Origin: Symbiodinium sp. CCMP2592
Taxonomy: Eukaryota > Sar > Dinophyceae > Suessiales > Symbiodiniaceae
Assembly (NCBI GenBank): GCA_905221615.1
Contig: CAJNDT010002902.1
Coordinates: 723,528 to 787,527, forward strand
Direction of reading: 5' to 3'
DNA: 64,000 bases
The notes below the pieces were generated by a model. The model did not search any database. It saw nothing but the letters and a program-made list of their open reading frames with translations, and was not told the DNA's origin. A program made the position numbers and the translations under genes. How positions within the stretch are numbered: position 1 is the first letter of the stretch; every line of letters starts with the position of its first letter. Shown piece after piece: positions 49,097 through 58,000 of the stretch.

Positions 49097-49660
49097 TGTC
49101 GGGAATGGGCATTGCCGCTGTTTCTTGGGCTTGAACTTCTGTTTAGGCTTTGCAAGTGCTTCTCAGTGTTTATACAGCAGCACCCTGGCCTTGTACTTTC
49201 ACTGCTTGATCGAACAGGTTAGGTTTACCAGCCTACGTGAATCCCGTTCATTGCTTTCCTGGTACGAAAGGCACATCAGCTACAGAGCGGGTAGCTCCGC
49301 CCTTCAATCGGTAAGCCTCATGAATCAACAATCCATAAATGCCCTCACTGGAGCTTTGCCACCTCGTCAGTCTCCTGAACGCTTGAGCTGGGCCCTTGAC
49401 GGTGAGCGCCCCCTTATTCTTCGACGCGGTTCTTTTTTTTTCATGCCACTGAAAACGAAGGCTGTGACAAGTGCTTTTGTGTTCGCCTGCTCTGTGCGAG
49501 GCCTCAGCGCCTGCCCGGTCGTGTCTTGCGAGGATGCTTGCGGGCTCTCCGACACTTCCAAACAGTTCAAGGAGCTTGGGCTGCCTCAATGCATGAAAGC
49601 CAGATCCCGACGGTCCAACTGTATAGTCTCCACAAGACCTCCGACGAATAGCTAAATAAT
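49097..49660. other. no recognisable gene
   Basis: The + frame 49041-49655 shows no motif and seems to be open by chance. The interval leads into the AT repeat in front of the retrotransposon. Confidence 0.4.
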
Positions 49661-49711
49661 GCTGTATGTATACATATGTATACATATGTACATATATATA
49701 TATGTATATAT
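49661..49711. repeat. TA-rich microsatellite at the insertion site
   Basis: Runs of GTATACATAT and ATATATAT directly abut the left target-site duplication of the retrotransposon. Confidence 0.9.
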
Positions 49712-49726
49712 ACACATGCATACGTA
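49712..49726. repeat. target-site duplication, left copy
   Basis: ACACATGCATACGTA, identical to 55373-55387. The pair brackets the element exactly, with the right copy following an A8 tail. Confidence 0.9.
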
Positions 49727-49910
49727 GGCTCGAGCAGCAGGACGTCCCCAGCCCGGGGAAGCCCCACGCCCGAATCCGGGCATAGCGAGCCGAAGCGCTC
49801 TGCGCAAGCAGAACATACGCGTCACACACTTCACTGCCCTAGGGGTCACACAGCATCATGCCATAGAGGCACACACAGCTCACTTAAGTTAGTGAGTACT
49901 TAAGTTAGCC

Positions 49911-50075
49911 ATGACAGCGGCGCCCTCGCCCGAGCAAGCCATGGCCCCTTCGGCGCCGACTGACACACCAGTTTCTCCTCCAGGGATCTCGCAACCACCG
50001 GCGGCAACAGAAGTAGTTCAAGCCTCCCCAGATATGGACCTAGAGTTAGTGAGAGAACTTAGGGACACCTGTTAG
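49911..50075 (+). CDS. short leader ORF of the retrotransposon
   Basis: ATG at 49911 opens a 54-codon proline/alanine-rich frame (MTAAPSPEQAMAPSAPTDTP ... MDLELVRELRDTC) that stops at 50073-50075. After that stop the same frame continues readable (KDTGITKGKVRKHYLFCW) for about 18 codons, so the stop may be a mutation in a once longer ORF1. No nucleic-acid-binding motif is visible. Confidence 0.45.
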   Translation: MTAAPSPEQAMAPSAPTDTPVSPPGISQPPAATEVVQASPDMDLELVRELRDTC

Positions 50076-50122
50076 AAAGACACTGGAATAACAAAGGGAA
50101 AAGTACGGAAGCATTATCTCTT

Positions 50123-53100
50123 TTGTTGGTAGCACGCGGGGATCATGCAGTCATCGTTACCCAATCGTGGTTGGTAATGCAACTCCAATTCATTAAGGGA
50201 CCCTACCCTTGGAAAGCCCAATGGCTCACACCCAGGCTATCCCTGCCGCCCAGGTGCATTCCGATGATCTCTCCCAGAACTCCACCGGTACCTCAACAGA
50301 GACAGCCGCAAAGCCTTCTCCAACACCCTATCCTGAATTCCAAGCCCCCTCCAGGATGTAACCTAACAACCCCATCGACGACGATCACTTACGTTACCAA
50401 GACTTACGCTACCAAGGTGCCAAAGCGGCACCAGACGACGGTACGACGGACGACAACTTACGTTACCAGTCATTTACGTTATGCCCATTGGGGCGCGAGT
50501 TTCACCGTAGCTGGCAGAAGCGGTAGTTTAGGACACTGTGAGGGGGCTACCAAGGCAGTGAACGCTGTGAGGGCAGCACGCGTTTTCTCACAAGTAGCTT
50601 TAGAGTTTCACTTTTTCCAGGGTGCACGCCTCCGAGCTAGGGTTTTTTGCGGTTTTTTAGTGCTCAGGAGACCTCTGCACTCGTCTCACCCCACTTCTCA
50701 CTCCTCGACAGCCCCGCTCAGCACCGCACGAGTGAGTTTTTCACGTTTTGCTGGTGGCTTAAGTAAGGTAATGCACGCCCTTAATGGTAACATCATGTAT
50801 CCTGCGGCAAAGCCAAAGCCGCGCAGCTCTTTATGGAGAGACTCTTTCTATCTGCCCAATGGCATGACGGTTTTTCGATATGCCTTTTACGGCAAAGATT
50901 CCCTCTGGCTACACGCCACGAGAAGAGGGCATTATTCTGAATTAGAGACGACGCGCAGTGACTCCAAAACCCTATACGGGCACGTCCTGAGAGCGGTGGC
51001 CTCCAAGAAAGGCGAGCCGGGAAGCCGCTGGCCTCTTTTGCAGCAGTATAAGAATCAGCTTGGACCTATCACTAGCAACAAAAAGATAAGCTCAACGCAA
51101 TATTGCCAGCATTCGATTTCTGGGACCTATTCTGGCCCGGATAAGACGACGGACGACCACTTACGTTATCCACACTTACGTTATGATTCAGCTTGCGGTC
51201 CAGTAACGACATCTAGAGCGCCGTTAAAGCCAAGCGGCTACCAACACCGCGGAGTTCACGGGGGATCTCATAGAGGATATAGATCGCAGACAGCGGTCGA
51301 AAGAAGATATGATCACTGGCAAGCGCGACGTCGCGCTCGGCGCCAGGATTACCGGCAGTGGAAGACACACCACCAGGACGTTGCCCTGAAGGTGCACGGC
51401 AACAATAGTCCGCCCCCGATCCACCTAAAGCCGACTACGCAAACTCGTGTAACTAAACAGCTATCCCTTGCTCAACACAACTCTACAATTTCTTCTTATA
51501 ACCAAACCCGATCCTCTGACTCTGCTTTGTCCCTACCGCTTCCTACTGGCACCCCTATAGGAATTGGCACATGGAACGTAGAAGGTCTCAAAGAAGTAGC
51601 CAAGTACGACCTCCTTTTGAACTTTTGTAAACAGTCACAAGTATCTCTCCTTTGTGTTCAGGAAACCAAGGTTACTTCAGCTCACACATTCCAGAAACTA
51701 GGTTGGGAAATTTTGCACTCCGGTACCCCAAAAGACCCGCACCATGGGGTTGGCTTTTTTGTTTCTCCCTCCTTACGCTCTCATGTTAGGGATTTTAAAC
51801 CACACTCCTCTCGTATCTGCGAAATCACGCTCGACACTCTACCGCATCCTATCACTATCTTTATTATATATGCTCCTAGTACTGTTGATACTCCCGCATT
51901 GGACCGAGAACGTAAATCCCAATTTTGGGAGGCGTTGGAGGATATACTTCTTAATCACCCTAACTCCTCCTACCTCTTGTTACTGGGAGATTGCAACGCC
52001 AGACTTGACCCCAATATCGACATATCTCAGTCCCACGTCGGACCCCACGTGGTGGGCCGCAGACAAACCATCCCAGACGTAGATAGAGACAACGCTCTCT
52101 TCTTAATCGATCTCCTTGAAAGCCACGGCTTGGAACTGCCCCAAACATTCCAGGATTTGCCTTTTCGGAAACGGGTCTCCTACAAGGAAATAACCTGTAA
52201 AGACCCCCTTCTCGAAGGCGAAGACGTCGCCGACTGGACGACCCTCGATTACGCTATTGCGCCTCAGGGCTTCCGCCAGACTCTCACCTTTGTCGGCGCG
52301 AATTTTCAGCAACTCGTCAACTCTCGCCACCTCCCGCTTATTTTTTCCCTTAAAACACAATTCCAGTCTTCTCCCCCAAAACAATCTCTCCGAAAACCAG
52401 ATTACACACAACTCTCCTCATTTTACACGCAATTGGAGCTTTCCCTCCTTGACAAAACAGACAATGCTTTTATCTTTCCACAACCATCCTCCACGCAAAT
52501 CATTGCTTATACTGACGGCTCCTGCCCTAACAACCGCACAGTCTCCTTTGATAACCCAGCCGGTTGGGGTTTTGCCCTCACATCGGGATTGGATCTGCCC
52601 GCACACCCCCCGGTGGACTCCACCTGGCTCCAGTCTTGGGGTAAGGTTCGTGCTGCTCCTACTCAGTACCTGCCGGAGCTGCCGGGCTCCAATACAAGAG
52701 AGCTAAAGGCACTCATTGAACTCTTTGACTTCTTATTATATCATTCCACTTTTCAGTTAGGTGACCAACTTACCATATACACAGATTCACAATACGCCCT
52801 CTCCCTCCTTCTTGGCTCCTCCGTCCCGACCACGCACCACCAGCTAGTCACTCTGGCCCAGCAGTACTACACGGCACTCAGATGCCGTTTTAGGGTACAC
52901 CTCTTGAAGGTGCCTTCTCATGAAGGTATAACAGGAAATGAGTTAGCCGACACCTTGGCTAAACGCGGAGTTCACTCCTTTGGATCTCTTGGCAGGTTCG
53001 CAACTACTCCTTCTAAATCTCTCCAGCCCCCTGAAATAGGCTTTAACAGACAAGGATGGGACTCCTTAGCCGTTATGGAGCAGGATGATTTTCTCTGCTC

Positions 53101-53885
53101 CAAGATCAAAGAATACAGCACTCTCATTCCTATCCTGCCACTATCCGCCAAGAAGCCTTGGATTTCCCCCCATACACTCCACCTCATTCAGGTCTTTCAA
53201 AATACTCAATTCACTGATACATCCGCCCTCAAAGCGGCCAGAACAGCTATTAAGAAATCCGCCCGCCGAGACAAAAAACTCTTCATTGCTCAGAATCTCC
53301 AGGAGGACTTTTACGGCAGCTCCATCCAACAATGGACCCATGCCCGCCAAATTAGATCCGAATTCCGCCCGCACGTTGCGGGCCTGTATAACCTCCAAGG
53401 AAAACTTGTCTCCTCTTCCCAGCGCGCCACCACCTTTGCCGACTATCTCTCCACACAGGTGTGGCATACGACAGGAGACCCCCCTATTCACCAACATAAC
53501 CCCCACTCTCCTGTTCCGGAGATTGACTCCCCCTTTACAATGCATGACCTGGACTCTGCACTCAAAAGACTCAAAAATCATAAAGCCTCCGGTCCCAACG
53601 ATATTCCTGGAGAAATTTACAAGCATGCTCCTTACATACTGAAACTGTACCTTCTCTCTCATTACAACCAATGTTATCAGGAGGCTAGAGTACCCCCCTC
53701 ATGGCTCTTTTCTGAAGTCGTTATGATTTTAAAGAATACACAAAAAGACGCCCGTCTCCTTTCCAATTATCGACCCATTTCTCTTACTAATATATCTTAT
53801 AAGATTTTCGCCTCTATGCTACAACAGAAATTAGAAAAAGGCTTAGATTCCAGAGTAAGGGACAGGCAGTTTGGCTTTCGTAAAA
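50123..53885 (+). CDS. retrotransposon polyprotein: endonuclease, RNase H, RT N-part
   Basis: The open frame is continuous from about 50123. No ATG is certain and the first 450 codons have no recognised domain. An apurinic-type endonuclease starts near residue 478: GTWNVEGL, CVQETKV, IYAPS and GDCNARLD carry the expected Asn, Glu and Asp. The usual S-D-H near its end reads S-R-H (Arg at 52325-52327). An RNase H domain follows at about residues 793-950, with AYTDGSCP, NTRELKALIE, YTDSQYA and HEGITGNELAD giving all four acidic positions. The RT begins near residue 1136 (KASGPNDIPGE, NYRPISLTNISYKIF, RDRQFGFRK). The frame then breaks in an A-run at 53882-53885. RNase H placed before RT is unusual. 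The track frame runs on to 54193, but that tail is out of frame and meaningless. Confidence 0.9.
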
Positions 53886-55293
53886 CCGGTCCACTACCCA
53901 GCCTATACATATTATTCGCCGTCTCTTGGAAGTCTATGAAAGGCAAAACTCACCATTTCATGCCCTCTTCATTGACTGGAGCAAAGCCTTCGATTCCGTT
54001 ACCTTTACGGCTATCGATGCGGCTATGGTACACGTTGGGGTCCCGGACCATACCCGAAAAGTGGTTATGGCTCTGTACGATAACCCTACCTTTTCTGTCA
54101 GAGACTCTTTGCAAAAGTCTAGCATACGAACACAGACTAAAGGCTTACGTCAGGGATGCCCCCTGTCTCCTTATTTGTTTGGCTTTGTTCTGACTCATCT
54201 ATTTCATGACGTTGAAAATGATTATCAAGCCAGATTTGGAGAAATCTCTGGGGTATTTCATGTCCCTTCACCGCTGTGGGACTTAGAGTATGCTGATGAC
54301 ACTGTTCTCCTTTCTTGCTCAGCAGAACAACTTAACCGCCTTCTCCACTCAGTCCAGCACCATGGCTTCAAACGGGGCCTCCTTCTCAATGAAGATAAAT
54401 GCGAGCACTTACGGTTGCATTCGCCTCACCGCATATACTATGCGCCCTTGGCGCAAACCCTTTGCCAATGTAAATATTGTGGCGGCATCCGCGCCCCTCT
54501 TACTCCGGTCCCTCTCTCGGAAGAGATCAAATATCTCGGGGTTTATCTAGACCCAGCTAACAGTAACCGTAAGAATACCTCTTATAGGATCTTTCAGGCG
54601 GTCGCAGCTTCGAAGCTGCTCAGGCCGTTGCTTACCCATACCGGTCTCCCGCCGAGTTGGAAACTCACGGTATATAGGAGCATTGTTCTCTCTATTCTCA
54701 CTTATGCTATGGATAGTGTTCTACTCACGTCACCACAGCTTCGAAAGCTTGATTCCATACACTACAAAACATTGCGGCGTATTTTTAAAATCAAATCCTC
54801 ATTTTATCATAGGGTTCTTGACCCTTCTGACTCCCAATGCTCTAACCAGTACCTTGCGTCTCTTTCCTATAGATCCCGTAAGGTCATTACTCCCTCCCAG
54901 CTATACTCGCAACAAAGACTGCGGTTATTTGGACACATACATAGGCATCCTGAGTCCCTAGAAAGTCAGTGTACCTACATGATTTCGCATGCGTATAGAC
55001 ACATCAGGGCTCCTAATAGATCGGGCCGGCCTCGCATACATTGGGCCGAATCCTGCATGACACAGGCTGCGGAACGTATTGATCATTTACTCTCGGACGC
55101 TGCCCCCTCCCATGAGCAAATACAACACAGCTTCTATCAGTTACCCAACCCTAATAGCATTGCTGCAGCACACAGCTCCTCCGGACTAGTATGGATGGAC
55201 AATACGTCCCTTTATCGCAAGGTGCAGCCACGCTGCCAGGACCGTCAATTCTGGGCGAAAGTAGTACATAAACCTCCCAAGGGCCGTGTATAA
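53884..55293 (+). pseudogene. retrotransposon RT palm, thumb and C-terminal part (frameshifted)
   Basis: Continues the polyprotein in the -1 frame. Starting just after the A-run it reads RSTTQPIHIIRRLLE, the motif expected to follow QFGFRK. It then has the RT catalytic motifs FIDWSKAFD (A), GLRQGCPLSPYLF (B) and YADDTVLL (C), then GLLLNEDKCEHL (D) and IKYLGVYLD (E). Both catalytic aspartate sites are intact. Between D and E lies a small CQCKYCG cluster. The C-terminal part contains QRLRLFGHIHRHPESL and GRPRIHWAESC, common in LINE C-termini. It ends with a stop at 55291-55293. The open frame first offers an initiation-like codon at 53926, but it surely represents the second half of one ORF. 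The break is consistent with loss of one A from an original A5 run; programmed -1 frameshifting or a sequencing error are alternatives. Confidence 0.9.
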
Positions 55294-55372
55294 TTTAAGC
55301 CACCAGTAACTGAATTAGGATAGGTCGGTGCTGATGGGCTTGTAGACGACAGCCTTCCGCGTTCGAAAAAAA

Positions 55373-55387
55373 ACACATGCATACGTA
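55373..55387. repeat. target-site duplication, right copy
   Basis: ACACATGCATACGTA directly after the A8 tail, identical to the left copy at 49712-49726. Confidence 0.9.
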
Positions 55388-56530
55388 CGCGTTCGCATAA
55401 GCATGCTGCATGTAAGTACACAATTGCCTGGACAGAATGTGGATGATAGGGCACACCTGAGAGTCTGCAGTCCTTCGACCATGCCTGAATCGTCCACGAG
55501 GAGGTCGAGGTCTGCGTGGAATTGGAACCATGGCAGAGCACTCCCATCGGTGCCTTGGTGAAAGAGATTGCGGAGTGTGTTGAGTGAAGAGGAGAGACGG
55601 ATGTGGACTTTGAGAGCTTTGCAGAAGCTGGGAGTGGTGGTACGTACAGCAGTGGTACTCGTGTTCAAGCACCTGGTGATCACAGTGCTTTGCTCAGACA
55701 CCGCTATGGGCTGGAGCAAGATGGGCGATGCATATGCCCTGGGCGCACAAGTGACTTGCGAAAGCCAGCCTCCCGGGAAATAGCTGAGACATGCTGTGAC
55801 GCACGACCAGATCATGACATGCATTGCCACATTCGACTGAGGCTCCTTCTTCTGGAATGTGGGCGCCTCAGCTCTGCTTCCGCGCAAGCTGCGTTTCTCT
55901 GATGCGGCCGAGGTCGGTTCCGGAAGCTGCCAGTATGCCAAGTGCCCGGACAACTCCCTTCGCAACGTGGAGGACTGGTCGCTCTCGCAGCTCTCCGCCG
56001 GCCTTGTACCCCCCAAGCTTCCTCTTGCTGGCAAGGACGGCGCTCCGAACATCACCGTCCCCACGAAGGGCCCGGGGGAGTGCCCATGCAAGGCAGAGTT
56101 GCGGTCTGGGGTGTAACAAGGGTATCTCGCGGATAGCGAGTCTGACGATGTTTGCAACTCCCCGCAGACGAAGATGCAGCGCCGCATCGAGGCGGCGCCC
56201 TCGCTTTGGACTCGAGGGATGCTGTTTCCATCGTGGCTGGAAGCAAAACTCCCTCTCGTTCAGAAGATCATTGGATGCTGGGCGCCCTCAACCACTGGGC
56301 ACCCTCAACCGCTGTCCCGGATCAGGAAGCGAAAGTGCAGAGCAAAGCCGCGTTGACGGCCACCTGTTTCTCTGGGTGCAGGGCTCGGGTAGAGATGCTG
56401 GGTGCAGCACTTCAGGATCGGGCCAGGAGCTTCGGAGGTCCTCCAGAGCTTGCAGTGTCGTGCCTGGCAGACCCCATCCCAATCGCACCAAAGCTACCCA
56501 GGTTGAGTCAGCAAAGTCCGGTGTACTGGG
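55388..56530. other. unassigned, possible exons
   Basis: A + frame at 55859-56116 reads SCQYAKCPDNSLRNVEDWSL then KLPLAGKDGAPNITVPTKGP and CPCKAEL and is protein-like, perhaps an exon of the gene that follows. No domain was recognised. The minus frame 55315-56187 crosses the end of the retrotransposon and is a shadow. Confidence 0.35.
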
Positions 56531-56534
56531 CCTG

Positions 56535-56830
56535 GAGCCCATTTGCCAAGCTGACGGGGATCGACGAGTCTGGGAAGCTGCTTTGGTAAGCACGAGCACG
56601 AGGGTCTGATGCTGAGGACTTTGGATCCTCCCAGCCGGTCGGGAAGGTGGAAGCCAAGGCATAGCTTCAGGAACAGAGCAGAGTGTGTCTCGAGTCGTGA
56701 CAGTCTGTGACAGTCTTGGCGTCTTGCACTGTGCAGGTGAACCCTGGCACCACTGAAATCGAGGCCTTCCCACTTCCCTTCCCGAAGACGAGCCATGAGA
56801 ACTGGAAGGTTCGAACTCCGCAGCCCGCAG
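56535..56830 (+). CDS. possible Vgb-type beta-propeller exons
   Basis: One segment reads FAKLTGIDESGKLLW before a GTAAGC donor near 56585. Another, after a GTGCAG acceptor (56735-56736), reads VNPGTTEIEAFPLPFPKTS. The second matches the blade pattern N-P-x-T-x-x-I-x-x-F-P-L-P of virginiamycin-B-lyase-like (streptogramin lyase) propellers, and the first resembles the adjoining D-x-x-G-K-x-W strand. The two cannot be joined directly in phase, so an exon is missing or a boundary is wrong. Such propellers occur widely and do not imply antibiotic breakdown here. Confidence 0.3.
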
Positions 56831-58000
56831 GTCTTCATCACCGACACTGGCCCAGGAGGCAGCCTCCAGACCTCAGCCTCCAGACAGCATGCATATGGCA
56901 TATGGAGCACCCAAATCAAATCCCTCTTCCTTCCGCCATTCTTCCGGTTCTCGGTCGCCCGTTTTGGGGAGCTGAGGAGTCCTGCGGAAAGATCACGAGC
57001 CAGAGCTCGGCGGACCCTCGGTCAGAAACAGACGGGACGGCTTTCCTTACGTGCGGCAACCTGCCTCTTGTGAGGACTGCGTGTCACACTCTGGTGGTCG
57101 CTTCTTGGTGTCTCAGCCGAAAGCCTCCCGTGGAGTAGGTGGCAGTGTCCCTTTAAACTCTGCTGCGAGAACGTCATACAGTTCTCTGCTTTAGCTGCTG
57201 GGCCATTGTGTCCCAGGTCTTGATGGGCACGGCCGATTGCTTCGGTGGCCCCAAGTGCAAGCCCACATGGTGCCAGAGACTTGGGCTTGCTCATGCTGAG
57301 TTCCAGTCGCAGCAAGGTGAGCTTCCCAAACACAGCTGATAAGATAGTCTCGGAAGCTGAAAAAGACTTCAATGGTGTCATGTGCAGAGCATCCTATACA
57401 CCGACGCAGCGCGGACGGATGTTGCGCAACAGTCAGGGTTTGAACGACTCGAAGTCATTGCGAAGCCGCTTGACGCATTGCGCACTTGCTGCTTTTATTT
57501 GTGCCCAGGCAACATGACTGTGGAAGGCACTGATATGAAGCAGGCGCTTGGGAGGGATCGCGTACACCCCACAATGGAAGGAACGCTTCGGAGTCCTTGT
57601 CGAGTTGTTCTTGCCTGCAATTGGTTTTGGTGCTGTCGGTGCCCTCGTGCAGGGGTGTCGCAGAGAGTTCCGTGTGGTGGATGCATCGATGCCTGCTGGA
57701 TCCCACCTGTTGGAAGGAGCCGGTGCAGGGAACAGGCAATCTCTACATGGGCCAGGCGCTTGCCTTAGCCGTGTTAGGCCTGGAGGATACGACACAGGAT
57801 GGTTCACTGCGCTCTGAAAGTCAAGGTCTTGACCACCGTCTGAGAGGAGAAAGTCTCCCAGTGCCAGTGCTTAGCAGTGCTTAGTGTGAGCAGCTCCGAC
57901 CCCAACCTTTGAGCCGCTCCTGGACCAAAGAATAAAGAATGCCTCAACCGTTGCGCAAGGGAGAGCTCCTTGTGCGCAAGTAGGCAAGCGTCTTCGTGTT
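56831..58000 (+). CDS. possible exons, unknown protein
   Basis: Protein-like + segments are SILYTDAARTDVAQQSGFER (after GTGCAG near 57388), GIAYTPQWKERFGVLVELFL then PAIGFGAVG (57548-57640), and VWWMHRCLLDPTCWKEPVQG then GNLYMGQALALAVLGLED (57665-57790). The middle one is hydrophobic enough to contain a membrane segment. No family is recognised. They may continue the gene above. Confidence 0.3.

Larger units (their letters stand above)
49727..55372 (+). mobile_element. non-LTR retrotransposon, nearly full length, about 5.6 kb
   Basis: The element lies between two perfect 15-base target-site duplications, ends in A8 (55365-55372), has no terminal repeats and carries endonuclease, RNase H and reverse transcriptase domains. 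This is the structure left by target-primed reverse transcription. The 5' part (49727 to about 50120) includes a GC-rich leader and a duplicated ACTTAAGTTAG motif just before a short ORF. Within the 5' region of the main frame, short CTTACGTTA(C/T) words recur (50386-50480, 51158-51186). The 3' UTR after the stop at 55293 is about 70 bases. Codon use is richer in T/C at third positions than in neighbouring exons. The intact duplications suggest a fairly recent insertion, but a frameshift in the reverse transcriptase means this copy probably cannot move by itself. Confidence 0.93.

Noticed and set aside
53930-54193. Last part of the 1,356-codon frame after the RT break
   Set aside because: After 53885 the original frame gives non-RT sequence, while the -1 frame gives perfect RT motifs.
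55315-56187. 290-codon minus-strand frame next to the retrotransposon
   Set aside because: It crosses the 3' end and A8 tail of the element and so cannot be an ancestral gene frame; no motif is present.
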